A stretch of 64,000 bases of DNA from NCBI RefSeq assembly GCF_017795745.1, contig NZ_CP059067.1:3658001-3722000 (forward strand), written 5' to 3'. Under the pieces are notes generated by a model, which had not been told where the DNA came from, made no database searches, and saw only the letters and a list, made by a program, of their open reading frames with translations. The translations under genes and the position numbers were made by a program. This DNA comes from Rhizobacter sp. AJA081-3. GTDB lineage: Bacteria; Pseudomonadota; Gammaproteobacteria; Burkholderiales; Burkholderiaceae_C. The stretch's first letter is position 1, and every line of letters starts with the position of its first letter. Positions 25,157 through 34,916 of this stretch are shown piece by piece.

Positions 25157-26292
25157 AGTACATCGACGAGTTCCGCGACGGCGAGGTGGCGCGTGGCCTG
25201 GCGCAGCGCATCGCCGACGAAGCCGACACGGGGCGCCGCTACCACTTCATGGAGTTCTGCGGCGGCCACACGCACGCCATCTCGCGCTACGGCATCGCCG
25301 AGCTGCTGCCGGCGCACCTGCGCATGATCCACGGCCCCGGCTGCCCGGTGTGCGTGCTGCCGATCGGCCGCATCGACCAGGCCATTGCGCTGGCGCTGGA
25401 ACGTGGCGTGATCCTGTGCACTTACGGCGACGTGATGCGTGTTCCCGCCTCGGAGACCCTGTCGCTGATGCGCGCGAAAGCACGCGGCGCCGACATCCGC
25501 ATGGTGTACTCCGCCGCCGACGCGCTCAAGCTTGCCCGCGAGCATGCCGACCGCGAGGTGGTGTTCCTGGCCATCGGCTTCGAGACCACCACGCCGCCCA
25601 CCGCGCTGGTGATCCGCCAGGCGCAGGCGGAGCAGCTCGCCAACTTCAGCGTGCTGTGCAACCACGTGCTCACGCCCAGCGCTATCACGCACATCCTCGA
25701 GTCGCCCGAGGTGCGCCAGTACGGCACGGTGCCGATCGACGGCTTCATCGGCCCGGCGCACGTGAGCATCGTCATCGGCGCGCGGCCCTACGAACATTTC
25801 GCGCAGGAGTACCGCAAGCCGGTGGTGATCGCCGGCTTCGAGCCGCTGGACGTGATGCAGGCGATCCTGATGCTGGTGCGCCAGGTCAACGCCGGCCGCG
25901 CCGAGGTGGAGAACGAGTTCACCCGCGCCGTCACGCGCGACGGCAACCTCGCCGCGCAGGCGGTGGTGTCGCAGGTGTTCGAGCTGCGCAGCAGCTTCGA
26001 GTGGCGCGGCCTCGGCGAGGTGCCGTACAGCGCGCTGAAGATCCGCCCGGCCTTCGAGCGATACGACGCCGAGAAGCGTTTCGGCCTCGTCTACAAGAGC
26101 GTGCCCGACCACAAGCAGTGCCAGTGCGGCGCCATCCTGCGCGGCGTGAAGCGGCCCACCGACTGCAAGCTGTTCGGCACCGTGTGCACGCCGGAGAACC
26201 CGATGGGTTCGTGCATGGTGTCATCCGAGGGCGCCTGTGCGGCGCACTACACCTACGGGCGTTTCAGGGACATTCCGGTGGTGGCGGCATGA
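25153..26292 (+). CDS. hypD: HypD Fe-S scaffold for the Fe(CN)2CO unit
   Basis: 379 residues. Signature Cys motifs are FMEFCGGHTHAI, GPGCPVCVLP, and the C-terminal cluster ligands QCQCGAILRGVKRPTDCKLF and CTPENPMGSCMVSSEGACAA. HypD carries a [4Fe-4S] cluster and redox thiols and, with HypC, receives cyanide from HypE. ATG overlap with hypC and ATGA overlap with hypE indicate a tightly coupled unit. Confidence 0.98.
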   Translation: MKYIDEFRDGEVARGLAQRIADEADTGRRYHFMEFCGGHTHAISRYGIAELLPAHLRMIHGPGCPVCVLPIGRIDQAIALALERGVILCTYGDVMRVPASETLSLMRAKARGADIRMVYSAADALKLAREHADREVVFLAIGFETTTPPTALVIRQAQAEQLANFSVLCNHVLTPSAITHILESPEVRQYGTVPIDGFIGPAHVSIVIGARPYEHFAQEYRKPVVIAGFEPLDVMQAILMLVRQVNAGRAEVENEFTRAVTRDGNLAAQAVVSQVFELRSSFEWRGLGEVPYSALKIRPAFERYDAEKRFGLVYKSVPDHKQCQCGAILRGVKRPTDCKLFGTVCTPENPMGSCMVSSEGACAAHYTYGRFRDIPVVAA

Positions 26293-27347
26293 GCAGCGTG
26301 AAGAAGGACTACATCCGGCCGATCGACTTCAAGCACGGCCGCGTCGACATGAACCACGGCGCCGGCGGCCGCGCCTCGGCGCAGCTGATCGACGAGCTGT
26401 TCGCGCGCGCCCTCGACAATGAGTACCTGCGGCAGGGCGACGACGGCGCACTGCTGCCGGTGCCGGCCGGCCACCGGATCGTCATGGCCACCGATGGCCA
26501 CGTGATCTCGCCGCTGTTCTTCCCCGGCGGCGACATCGGCTGCCTCGCGGTGCACGGCACGCTCAACGACGTGGCAATGCTCGGCGCCGCGCCGCTGTAC
26601 CTGAGTGCGAGCTTCATCCTCGAGGAAGGCTTCGCGCTGGCGGACCTGAAGCGCATCGTCGAGTCGATGGCCGCGGCAGCGCGCGAGGCCGGCGTGCCCA
26701 TCGTCACCGGCGACACCAAGGTGGTCGAGCAGGGCAAGGGCGACGGCGTGTTCATCACCACCACCGGCGTGGGCGTGGTGCCTATCGGGCGCAGCGTCAG
26801 CGGCCGCAACGCGAAGCCGGGCGACGCGGTGCTCGTCTCGGGCAGCATCGGCGACCACGGCGTGGCGGTGATGTCGAAGCGCGAGTCGCTGGAGTTCGAG
26901 ACCACCATCGAGTCGGACACCGCCGCGCTGCACACGCTGGTGGCCCGCCTGCTCGCCGCCGTGCCCGAAGGCAGCGTGCGCACGCTGCGCGACCCCACGC
27001 GCGGCGGCCTGGCCACCACGCTCAACGAGATCGCGCGGCAGTCGGGCGTGGGCATGCTGCTGCAGGAAGCGGCCATCCCGATCAAGCCGCAGGTCAACGC
27101 CGCCTGCGAACTGCTCGGCTTGGACCCGCTGTACATCGCCAACGAGGGCAAGTGCATCGTCGTGTGCGACGCGGCGGTGGCCGACGGTGCGCTGGAGGCG
27201 CTGCGCTCGCACCCGCTGGGGCGCGACGCCGCGCGCATCGGCACGGTCACCGAAGACCCGCAGCGCTTCGTGCAGATGGCCACGGCCTTCGGCGGCCGGC
27301 GTGTGGTGGACTGGCTCAGCGGCGAACCGCTGCCGCGCATCTGCTAG
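26289..27347 (+). CDS. hypE: HypE carbamoyl dehydratase (cyanide donor)
   Basis: 352 residues of the PurM/ThiL fold. MNHGAGGRASAQLI, DDGALLP and FFPGGDIGCLAVHGTLNDVA are followed by VTGDTKVVEQGKGDG. The C-terminus ends PRIC, whose terminal Cys is carbamoylated and dehydrated to thiocyanate. It uses ATP and is the partner of HypF. A 21-bp gap separates it from the following unknown gene. Confidence 0.98.
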   Translation: MSSVKKDYIRPIDFKHGRVDMNHGAGGRASAQLIDELFARALDNEYLRQGDDGALLPVPAGHRIVMATDGHVISPLFFPGGDIGCLAVHGTLNDVAMLGAAPLYLSASFILEEGFALADLKRIVESMAAAAREAGVPIVTGDTKVVEQGKGDGVFITTTGVGVVPIGRSVSGRNAKPGDAVLVSGSIGDHGVAVMSKRESLEFETTIESDTAALHTLVARLLAAVPEGSVRTLRDPTRGGLATTLNEIARQSGVGMLLQEAAIPIKPQVNAACELLGLDPLYIANEGKCIVVCDAAVADGALEALRSHPLGRDAARIGTVTEDPQRFVQMATAFGGRRVVDWLSGEPLPRIC

Positions 27348-27368
27348 CCGGAGGGCCGGAGACCGGGC

Positions 27369-27887
27369 ATGCAGCGCGAAGTCTTCCGCAAGACCGCCGC
27401 CGGGCACGCCGAAGTGCGTGGCCGCGCGCTCGGCCTGGACGCGCGCACGCGCGGGCTGCTGATCCTCGTCAACGGCGAACTCACGGTGGCCGAACTCGCC
27501 GCGCGGGTCGGCTTCGACCCCGACCAGGCACTGGTGAAGATGGTCGGCGCCGGCTTGCTGGAGCAGGTGGCCGTGGCGCCGCGCCCATCCCGGCCAGCGC
27601 CGCCGCCTGCCGTCGCCGCGCCTCCGGTGGCCGCGCCGCCCAAGCCCGCGCCAGCCCCGCCGGCCGAACTGATCCCCGCGGATCTCGCCGCGGCGCGCAC
27701 CCGTGCGCTGACGACGCTGGCGCCGCACTACGGCCCCGACGCGATTCGCATGGCCGCCCCGCTGCGCGAGGCGGCCAATGCTGCGCAGTTCGCGCTGGCG
27801 CTGGCGGCATTGAAGGACACGCTGTCCGTCCACATGGGCCGCAAGTTGGCCGATCGCCTGAGCCGCGAGATCGCGCACGGGCCATGA
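27369..27887 (+). CDS. Uncharacterised protein embedded between hypE and hypX
   Basis: 172 residues in three parts. An N-terminal domain (1-75; GLDARTRGLLILVNGELTVA, then a winged-helix-like repeat) precedes a Pro/Ala-rich linker (about 76-108). The C-terminal helical domain (110-172) ends LADRLSREIAHGP. No Cys, signal peptide or membrane segment is present. It overlaps hypX by ATGA, so it is co-translated with the maturation genes. I do not recognise a hydrogenase family for it. The N-terminal module loosely resembles small regulatory domains of other betaproteobacterial proteins (inference). Confidence 0.7.
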   Translation: MQREVFRKTAAGHAEVRGRALGLDARTRGLLILVNGELTVAELAARVGFDPDQALVKMVGAGLLEQVAVAPRPSRPAPPPAVAAPPVAAPPKPAPAPPAELIPADLAAARTRALTTLAPHYGPDAIRMAAPLREAANAAQFALALAALKDTLSVHMGRKLADRLSREIAHGP

Positions 27888-29647
27888 GCCGCCCCCTGCG
27901 CCTGCTGCTGCTCGCCCATGCCTTCAACGGGCTGACGCAGCGCCTGTTCACCGTGCTGCGCGAGGCCGGTCACGAGGCCACGGTGGAGCTGGACATCTCC
28001 GATGCGGTGACCGAGGAGGCGGTGGCGCTGGCCCGGCCCGACCTGGTGATCGCGCCCTTCCTGAAGCGGCGCATCCCGGAGTCGGTGTGGTCGGTGCGGC
28101 CCTGCCTGGTGGTGCACCCAGGCCCGCCAGGCGACCGCGGCCCCGCGGCACTCGATTGGGCGGTGCTGCGCGGCGATGCGCAGGGCGGCGTGACGGTGCT
28201 GCAGGCCACCGGCGATTTCGACGCCGGCCCGGTGTGGGCCTGGCAGGACCTCTCGCTTCGAAAGGACGCCACGAAGGCGAGCCTGTACCGCCAGGAGATC
28301 ACGCGGGCCGCGGTCGATGCCGTGCTCGATGCCCTGGGCCGCTTCCAACCCGGTGCGAGCGGGCCAGCGTCGCCGCCTGCGCTGCCACCGTTGCTGGGCG
28401 GATGGCAAGGTCCGGTACCGGCATCGGCGCGGGCCATCGACTGGTCGCAAGACGACAGTGCCAGCGTGCTGCGCAAGATCCGCAGCGCCGACGGCCACCC
28501 CGGCATCGCCGACGCACTGTTCGGCCAGAACTGCCGGCTGCACGATGCACACCCCGCCACTGCCGCCACGTTGGCACGTGCCCCGGCCGGCGCAGCGGGC
28601 GCAGTGGTCGCGAAGCGCGGCCCGGCGCTGCTGCGCCGCACCGTCGACGGCGCCGTGTGGATCGGCCATGTGCGCGTCGAGGCGCGGGGCGACCGCCCGG
28701 CCCTCAAGCTCGCCGCCACGCGGGCCTTCGCAGACGCGTGCACGACGCTGCCCGAGCTCGATGTGCCGCTGCTGCGCGACGCCGGCGAGTGGGACGAACT
28801 GCACTATGCGGAGACCGGCCAGCAAGGCGCACGGGTGGGCTGGCTGGGCTTCGACTTCCACAACGGCGCGATGTCCACGCGCCAATGCGAGCGCCTGCGC
28901 GACGCCCTGCGCTGGGTGCGCACGCGCGACACCCAGGTGCTGGTGCTCGCCGGCGGCAGCGACTTCTTCAGCAACGGCATCCACCTGCACGACATCGAGG
29001 CCGGCGCGCACGACGCCGGCGACAGCGCGGCGGACTCCTCGTGGCGCAACATCCAGGCCATCGACGACGTGGTGCTGGAACTGCTGACGATGACTCACCG
29101 GCTCACCGTGGCGATGCTGTCGGGCAACGCCGGTGCCGGTGGCTGCTACCTCGCCTTCGCGGCCGACCTCGTCTGGGCACATGCCGGCGTGGTGCTGAAT
29201 CCGCACTACAAGAACATGGGCAACCTGTACGGCTCCGAGTACTGGACCTACACGCTGCCACGACGCGTGGGCGCGGCGCGCGCTGCCGAAGTTGCTCAGC
29301 GGGTGATGCAGGGGCGCCTGCCGATGTCGGCCCGCGAGGCGGCGTCGCTCGGGCTCGTCGACGCCGTGCTCGCCGACGACGCCGTGTCGCTCGCCCCCCG
29401 GGCCGCCACCGAGGCCGCCGCGCTGGCCGCAGCGCACAATCACGCCGAGCGCATCGCTGCCAAGCAGCGCCAGCGAGACGACGACGAGTCGCGCAAGCCC
29501 CTGGCGGCGTACCGCGACGAGGAACTGCAGCAGATGCACCGCAACTTCTACGGCTTCGACCCCAGCTACCACGTGGCGCGGCACCACTTCGTGACGCGCA
29601 AGCCGCATGCGTGGACGCCGCGGCATCTGGCGCTGCATCGCCCGTGA
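27884..29647 (+). CDS. hypX: HypX/HoxX, CO-ligand synthesis from formyl-tetrahydrofolate
   Basis: 587 residues. The N-terminal formyltransferase-like domain has [20 protein letters not shown] (about 70-90) and ATGDFDAGPVW. The C-terminal crotonase/enoyl-CoA-hydratase-like domain has LAGGSDFFSNGIHLHDIE, LSGNAGAGGCYLAFAADL and ATEAAALAAAHNHAERIAAK. HypX transfers formyl to CoA and decarbonylates it to CO for the active site under aerobic conditions. That matches an O2-tolerant enzyme. The stop codon shares a base with the hoxA start (TGATG). Confidence 0.95.
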   Translation: MSRPLRLLLLAHAFNGLTQRLFTVLREAGHEATVELDISDAVTEEAVALARPDLVIAPFLKRRIPESVWSVRPCLVVHPGPPGDRGPAALDWAVLRGDAQGGVTVLQATGDFDAGPVWAWQDLSLRKDATKASLYRQEITRAAVDAVLDALGRFQPGASGPASPPALPPLLGGWQGPVPASARAIDWSQDDSASVLRKIRSADGHPGIADALFGQNCRLHDAHPATAATLARAPAGAAGAVVAKRGPALLRRTVDGAVWIGHVRVEARGDRPALKLAATRAFADACTTLPELDVPLLRDAGEWDELHYAETGQQGARVGWLGFDFHNGAMSTRQCERLRDALRWVRTRDTQVLVLAGGSDFFSNGIHLHDIEAGAHDAGDSAADSSWRNIQAIDDVVLELLTMTHRLTVAMLSGNAGAGGCYLAFAADLVWAHAGVVLNPHYKNMGNLYGSEYWTYTLPRRVGAARAAEVAQRVMQGRLPMSAREAASLGLVDAVLADDAVSLAPRAATEAAALAAAHNHAERIAAKQRQRDDDESRKPLAAYRDEELQQMHRNFYGFDPSYHVARHHFVTRKPHAWTPRHLALHRP

Positions 29648-31095
29648 TGCCCACCGTACTGCTCATCGACGACGAGCAGCGTTCGCTGGACGCGATGCGC
29701 CGCACGCTGGAGGAAGACTTCGACGTCCTCACCGCCGGCGGCACCGAGGAGGCGCGCGTGCAGCTCGAGCAGCGCGAGGTCGACGTGATCCTGTGCGACC
29801 AGCGCATGCCCGGCGTCACCGGCGTGGAGTTCCTGCGCGAGGCGCGCGAGCGCTGGCCGGACTCGGTGCGCATCGTCATCTCGGGCTACACCGACAGCGA
29901 AGACATCATCGCCGGCATCAACGAGGCCGGCATCTACCAGTACATCCTCAAGCCCTGGGTACCCGACCACCTGCTGCAGACGGTGCGCAGCGCCGCCGAG
30001 GCGCGCACGCTGCAGCATGGCCTGGCACGGCTGGACATCGAACTGCGCAACGGCACGCCGCCGCTGCGCGCGAAGAGCCAGGCGCGGCTGGCGCAGGCGC
30101 GCAATACCTTCGACTTCGACCGCATCGTGCGCGCACCGGGCAGCCCGCTGGACGCGGTGTGCGAGATGGCTCGGCGCGTGGCGCGGCACGACCTGTCGGT
30201 GCTGGTGCTGGGTGAATCGGGCACCGGCAAGGAGCTGATGGCGCGCGCCATCCACTACGCCAGCCCGCGCCACGTCGGGCCTTTCGTGGTGGAGAACTGC
30301 GCGGCCATCCCCGACACGTTGCTGGAGAGCGAGCTTTTCGGCCACAAGCGCGGTGCCTTCACCGGCGCGGTGGAAGACCACGTCGGCCTGTTCCAGCGTG
30401 CGCACGGCGGCACGGTGTTCCTCGACGAGATCGGCGAGACCTCGCCGGCCTTCCAGGTCAAGCTGCTGCGCGTGCTGCAGGAAGGCGAGCTGCGGCCGGT
30501 GGGCTCGACGCGTTCGATCCCGGTTGACGTGCGCGTGATCGCCGCGACGCACCGCGACCTGGAAGCCGACGTGCGCAGCGGCCGCTTCCGCGAGGACCTG
30601 TACTACCGCATCGCCGGCATCACGCTGGCCATGCCGCCGCTGCGCGAGCGGCCGGGCGACATCGTGCCGATCGCCGAGAGGCTGCTCGTCGACGTGGCCG
30701 CCGAGCTCGGCCTGCCCGCGGCGGCCTTCGACGACGACGTGCGCGCGGTGCTGGTGAGCTACCCTTGGCCGGGCAACATCCGCGAGCTGCGCAACGAGAT
30801 CGCCCGCGCGCTGGCGCTGCGCGACGGGCCGGCGCTGCATGCGGCGGCCTTCTCGCGCAAGCTGCTCAATGGGCAGGCCGGCGCGCACGCCGAAGGCATG
30901 AACGGCCACGCACTGCCCGCCACGGGCACGCTGGCCGAACGCCTCGATTCGATCGAGGCCATGGTGCTGCGCGAGACGCTGCTGCGGCACCGCTGGAACA
31001 AGACGCGCGCCGCGCAGGAGCTGGGCCTGTCGCGAGTGGGCCTGCGCGCCAAGCTGCAGCGGTTTGGCCTGGAAGACGCGAAGGACAAATCGTGA
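29647..31095 (+). CDS. hoxA: NtrC-type transcriptional activator HoxA
   Basis: 482 residues. The receiver domain has LLIDDE and D51 (VILCDQRMPG). The AAA+ domain has Walker A VLGESGTGKELMARA and the sigma-54 contact loop GAFTGA (about 236-241). GTVFLDEIGE is Walker B. The C-terminal Fis-type HTH is NKTRAAQELGLSRVGLRAKL. In H16, HoxA activates the hydrogenase operons in its unphosphorylated state and is silenced by HoxJ when no H2 is present. The probable target is the sigma-54 site before hoxK. Confidence 0.96.
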   Translation: MPTVLLIDDEQRSLDAMRRTLEEDFDVLTAGGTEEARVQLEQREVDVILCDQRMPGVTGVEFLREARERWPDSVRIVISGYTDSEDIIAGINEAGIYQYILKPWVPDHLLQTVRSAAEARTLQHGLARLDIELRNGTPPLRAKSQARLAQARNTFDFDRIVRAPGSPLDAVCEMARRVARHDLSVLVLGESGTGKELMARAIHYASPRHVGPFVVENCAAIPDTLLESELFGHKRGAFTGAVEDHVGLFQRAHGGTVFLDEIGETSPAFQVKLLRVLQEGELRPVGSTRSIPVDVRVIAATHRDLEADVRSGRFREDLYYRIAGITLAMPPLRERPGDIVPIAERLLVDVAAELGLPAAAFDDDVRAVLVSYPWPGNIRELRNEIARALALRDGPALHAAAFSRKLLNGQAGAHAEGMNGHALPATGTLAERLDSIEAMVLRETLLRHRWNKTRAAQELGLSRVGLRAKLQRFGLEDAKDKS

Positions 31096-32087
31096 ACGTC
31101 TTGTGGCTTCAGTCTGGCGGCTGCGGCGGCTGCAGCATGTCGCTGCTGTGCGCCGACACGGCCGACTTCCCGGCGATGCTGAAGTCCGGCGGCATCGATC
31201 TTCTGTGGCACCCGTCGCTGTCGCTGGCCAGCGGCCGCGAGCTGGTTGCGCTGCTCGAAGACTGCCGTGACGGCCGCACCCGGCTCGACGTGCTCTGCAT
31301 CGAAGGTTCGCTGCTGCGCGGGCCGAACGGCACCGGCCGCTTCCACGTGCTCGCCGGCACCGGCGTGCCGATGATCGACTGGGTGAGCGCGCTGGCTGCG
31401 GTGGCCACGCACGTCGTCGCCGTGGGTTCGTGCGCCGCCTGGGGCGGCATCACCGCCACCGGCCCGAACATCACCGACGCCTGCGGCCTGCAGTACGACG
31501 GCGACCGCCCCGGCGGCCTGCTCGGCGCCGACTTCGTCGCGCGCGGCGGCCTGCCGGTCATCAACGTGGCCGGCTGCCCCACGCACCCCGGCTGGGTGGT
31601 CGACACGCTGATGGCGCTGGCCGCGAAGCTGTTCGTTGCCGACGATCTCGACCCGTTGAACCGGCCGCGTTTTTATGCCGACCAACTGGTGCACCACGGC
31701 TGCACGCGCAACGAGTACTACGAGTTCAAGGCCAGTGCCGAGAAGCCCTCGGACCTGGGTTGCATGATGGAGAACATGGGCTGCAAGGGCACGCAGGCGC
31801 ATGCCGACTGCAACACGCGGCTGTGGAACGGCGAAGGCTCCTGCACGCGCGGCGGCTACGCCTGCATCAGCTGCACCGAGCCAGGCTTCCAGGACCCCGG
31901 CCACGCCTTCCACCAGACGCCCAAGCTCGCCGGCATCCCGATCGGCCTGCCCACCGACATGCCCAAGGCCTGGTTCGTGGCGCTGGCCTCGCTGTCGAAG
32001 AGCGCCACGCCGAAGCGGGTGAAGAGCAACGCGACGGCCGACCACGTGGTGGTGGCGCCGGCGGTGCGCAAGACGAGGCTGAAGTGA
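31092..32087 (+). CDS. hoxB: Regulatory (H2-sensing) hydrogenase small subunit HoxB
   Basis: 331 residues from a GTG that overlaps the hoxA stop (GTGA). There is no twin-arginine signal and no membrane anchor, so it is cytoplasmic. The proximal cluster motif SGGCGGCS has the standard four-Cys type without the two extra Cys of HoxK. GSCAAWGGI, HHGCTRNEYYEF, MGCKGTQAHADC and GYACISCTEPGFQDP supply the remaining cluster ligands. It forms the H2 sensor with HoxC and contacts the kinase HoxJ. Confidence 0.96.
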   Translation: MNVLWLQSGGCGGCSMSLLCADTADFPAMLKSGGIDLLWHPSLSLASGRELVALLEDCRDGRTRLDVLCIEGSLLRGPNGTGRFHVLAGTGVPMIDWVSALAAVATHVVAVGSCAAWGGITATGPNITDACGLQYDGDRPGGLLGADFVARGGLPVINVAGCPTHPGWVVDTLMALAAKLFVADDLDPLNRPRFYADQLVHHGCTRNEYYEFKASAEKPSDLGCMMENMGCKGTQAHADCNTRLWNGEGSCTRGGYACISCTEPGFQDPGHAFHQTPKLAGIPIGLPTDMPKAWFVALASLSKSATPKRVKSNATADHVVVAPAVRKTRLK

Positions 32088-33541
32088 GCCAGCGGCTCAT
32101 CGTCGGCCCCTTCAACCGCGTCGAGGGTGATCTCGAAGTGCAGCTCGACATCGCGGACGGCCGCGTGACGCAGGCCCGTGTCAACGCCACCATGTACCGC
32201 GGCTTCGAGCAGATGCTCGCCGGTCGCGCACCGCTGGATGCGCTGGTGATCGTGCCGCGCATCTGCGGCATCTGCTCGGTGTCGCAGTCGGTGGCGGCGG
32301 CGCGTGCGATTGCCGATGCGTCGGGCGTGACGGTGCCGCCCAACGGTGTTCACACCATCAACCTGATGCTGGCCTGCGAGAACCTGGCCGACCACCTGTC
32401 GCACTTCTACCTGTTCTTCATGCCCGACTTCGCGCGGCCGGTGTACGCGCAGCGGCCCTGGTTCGCTGAAGCGACACGCCGCTTCGCCGCACTGGCCGGC
32501 GAGCATGCGCGTGCGGCGGTGGCGGCACGGCAGCGCTGGTTCGAGATCATGGGCACGCTGGGCGGCAAGTGGCCGCACACGCTGAGCATCCAGCCCGGCG
32601 GCAGCGCGCGCGCGGTGGAAGCGGCCGAGCGCATCCGGCTGCTGGCCAAGGTGCGCGAGTTCCGCGCTTTTCTCGAAACGACCACTTTCGGCGCGCCGCT
32701 CGAGGAGATCGCCGCGCTCGACAGCGAGGCCGCGCTGCAGCGCTGGCATGCCGCCGACCCGCTGCGCGGCGACCTGCGGCTGTTCCTCACACTGGCGGCC
32801 GACCTGAAGCTGGAAACACTGGGCCGCGGCCCCGGCCGCACGCTGAGCTTCGGCGCCTACCGCCAGCCCGACGGATCGCACGCGCTGGCCGACGGCGTAT
32901 GGAACGAGAGCCTGGGCCGCGTGCAGCCGGTGGACACCGGCGCGATCCGCGAAGACGCCACGCACGCCTGGCTGGCCGGTGACGAGGCGCTGCACCCGAG
33001 CGAAGGCCTCACCGCGCCCATGCTCGACAAGCCCGGCGGCTACACCTGGAACAAGGCACCGCGGCTCTCCGGCGAGGTCGTGGAGACGGGCGCCATCGCT
33101 CGGCAGCTCGCCAGCGGCCAGCCGCTGATCCGCGATGCGGTGGCGCGCTGCGGCGCGAACGTCTACACCCGCGTGCTGGCGCGCCTGGTCGAGCTGGCGC
33201 GCGTGCTGCCGATGACCGAACAGTGGCTCACCGCGCTCGCGCCACGCGAGCCCTTCTTCCACGCCGACCGCCTGCCCGCCGATGCCGACGGCGTGGGCCT
33301 GACCGAGGCCGCGCGCGGTGCGCTCGGGCACTGGGTGAGCGTGCGGCACGGCCGCATCGAGCGTTACCAGATCGTCGCGCCGACGAGCTGGAACTTCTCG
33401 CCGCGCGACGCCTCCGGCACGCCCGGTGCGCTGGAGGCCGCGCTGGAAGGCGCACCGGTGCAGCCCGGCGAGGACACGCCGGTGGCCGTGCAGCACATCG
33501 TGCGCTCGTTCGACCCCTGCATGGTCTGCACCGTGCACTGA
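32084..33541 (+). CDS. hoxC: Regulatory (H2-sensing) hydrogenase large subunit HoxC
   Basis: 485 residues from a GTG (overlap GTGA with hoxB). The active site is RICGICS (Cys61, Cys64) and C-terminal DPCMVCTVH. The protein ends at that His, so no protease step is needed, as in other sensor hydrogenases. I63 between the cysteines and F111 in SHFYLFF correspond, with a one-residue shift, to I62 and F110 of H16 HoxC. Those bulky residues narrow the gas channel and block O2; HoxG has Val77 (CGVC) instead. Activity is low and the role is signalling. Confidence 0.96.
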   Translation: MSQRLIVGPFNRVEGDLEVQLDIADGRVTQARVNATMYRGFEQMLAGRAPLDALVIVPRICGICSVSQSVAAARAIADASGVTVPPNGVHTINLMLACENLADHLSHFYLFFMPDFARPVYAQRPWFAEATRRFAALAGEHARAAVAARQRWFEIMGTLGGKWPHTLSIQPGGSARAVEAAERIRLLAKVREFRAFLETTTFGAPLEEIAALDSEAALQRWHAADPLRGDLRLFLTLAADLKLETLGRGPGRTLSFGAYRQPDGSHALADGVWNESLGRVQPVDTGAIREDATHAWLAGDEALHPSEGLTAPMLDKPGGYTWNKAPRLSGEVVETGAIARQLASGQPLIRDAVARCGANVYTRVLARLVELARVLPMTEQWLTALAPREPFFHADRLPADADGVGLTEAARGALGHWVSVRHGRIERYQIVAPTSWNFSPRDASGTPGALEAALEGAPVQPGEDTPVAVQHIVRSFDPCMVCTVH

Positions 33542-33551
33542 GGAGCTCGCC

Positions 33552-34913
33552 ATGCCTCGTGAAGACCGCCCGAGCCCCGAACCCGCGCGCCGCGAGACGC
33601 TGCTGGCGCTGAGCCAGCTCGACGGCGTGGACGACAGCGCCTGGCTCGACGTGATCGCGAAGATGGACGAGGTCTACTCGCAGCTGGTGCAGGACGAGAT
33701 CGCGCTGGAAGAGAAGAACGCGCAGCTGGAGCAGTCGCAGCAATTCATCTTCAGCCTGCTGTCGGCGATGAGCGATGTGCTGGTCGCCTGCGACGAGGCC
33801 GGACGCATCGAGGAGACCAACGCCGCGCTGCGTGAGCTGGTCGGCAAGCCGCGGAAGAGGCTGCGCGGCACGCCGCTGCTGGATCTGCTGGCCGACGAGA
33901 CCAACGTGCAGAACATCCGCCACGCGCTGGCCACCACCACGCGGCGCGGCAGCTCGATCGAGATCGACCTGCGCGACGCCCAGGGCCAGCCGGTGCCGGT
34001 GGACCTGAACATCACGCCGCGACACAACGCCGCCGGGCACCGCGTCGGCCATGTGTTCGTCGGCCGGCCGCTGGGCGAGCTCAAGCGCGCCTACCACCAG
34101 CTGCGCGAGGCGCACGAGGCGCTCAAGCGCACCCAGCAGCAGCTGCTGCACTCGGAGAAGATGGCATCTCTCGGCCGCTTGGTCGCCGGCGTGGCCCACG
34201 AGCTGAACAACCCGATCAGCTTCGTGCTCGGCAACGTGCACGCGCTGCAACGCTACAGCGAGCGCTTGCGCGAGTACCTCGGCGCGATCCACGCAGGCAC
34301 ACCTGCCGACGAGCAGGTGAAACTGCGTGCGAAGCTGCGCATCGACCACCTGCTGGCCGACCTGCCCTCGCTGATGGAAGGCACGCTCGAAGGCGCGCAG
34401 CGCACCGCCGACATCGTGCAGGGCCTCAAGCGCTTCTCGGCGATGGACCGCGGCGAACGCATCGAGGTCGACCTGAACGGCGTGATCGAGCGCGCCATCC
34501 ACTGGGTGCGCAAGGGCACGGCACCGTCGTTCGAGGTGCACTGGTCGCCCGGCCCGCCCTGCACGGTGATGGGCAACGCCGGGCAGCTTCTGCAGGTGGT
34601 GATGAACCTGGTGCAGAACGCCTACGACGCCGCGGCCACGCGGGCGAACGCGGCGCCGGCGATGTGGATCACGCTGCAGTGCGAAGGCGAGACCGCGCGG
34701 CTGCACTTCCGCGACAACGGCCCGGGCATCGCGCCGGAGCACCTGTCGCGCATCTTCGATCCCTTCTTCACCACCAAGCCGGTGGGCAAGGGCACCGGCC
34801 TGGGCCTGTCGATCAGCTACGGCATCGTCGAGCAGCATGGCGGCCGGCTGAGCGCCGGCAACCATGCGTTGGGCGGCGCGGAGTTCGTGCTCGAACTGCC
34901 GCGCCAGCCTTGA
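33552..34913 (+). CDS. hoxJ: Hydrogenase-sensor histidine kinase HoxJ
   Basis: 453 residues, soluble. An N-terminal coiled region ([16 protein letters not shown]) precedes a PAS domain (about 75-180; [20 protein letters not shown]). HisKA has H216 in [15 protein letters not shown], and HATPase_c has [22 protein letters not shown] and [11 protein letters not shown]. No transmembrane segment is present, which fits docking to HoxBC. The kinase motifs look intact. In H16 the HoxJ protein carries an inactivating Gly-to-Ser change, so signalling here may be more strictly H2-dependent (inference). The ATG follows GAGGAGCTCGCC. Confidence 0.93.
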   Translation: MPREDRPSPEPARRETLLALSQLDGVDDSAWLDVIAKMDEVYSQLVQDEIALEEKNAQLEQSQQFIFSLLSAMSDVLVACDEAGRIEETNAALRELVGKPRKRLRGTPLLDLLADETNVQNIRHALATTTRRGSSIEIDLRDAQGQPVPVDLNITPRHNAAGHRVGHVFVGRPLGELKRAYHQLREAHEALKRTQQQLLHSEKMASLGRLVAGVAHELNNPISFVLGNVHALQRYSERLREYLGAIHAGTPADEQVKLRAKLRIDHLLADLPSLMEGTLEGAQRTADIVQGLKRFSAMDRGERIEVDLNGVIERAIHWVRKGTAPSFEVHWSPGPPCTVMGNAGQLLQVVMNLVQNAYDAAATRANAAPAMWITLQCEGETARLHFRDNGPGIAPEHLSRIFDPFFTTKPVGKGTGLGLSISYGIVEQHGGRLSAGNHALGGAEFVLELPRQP

Positions 34914-34916
34914 GCG

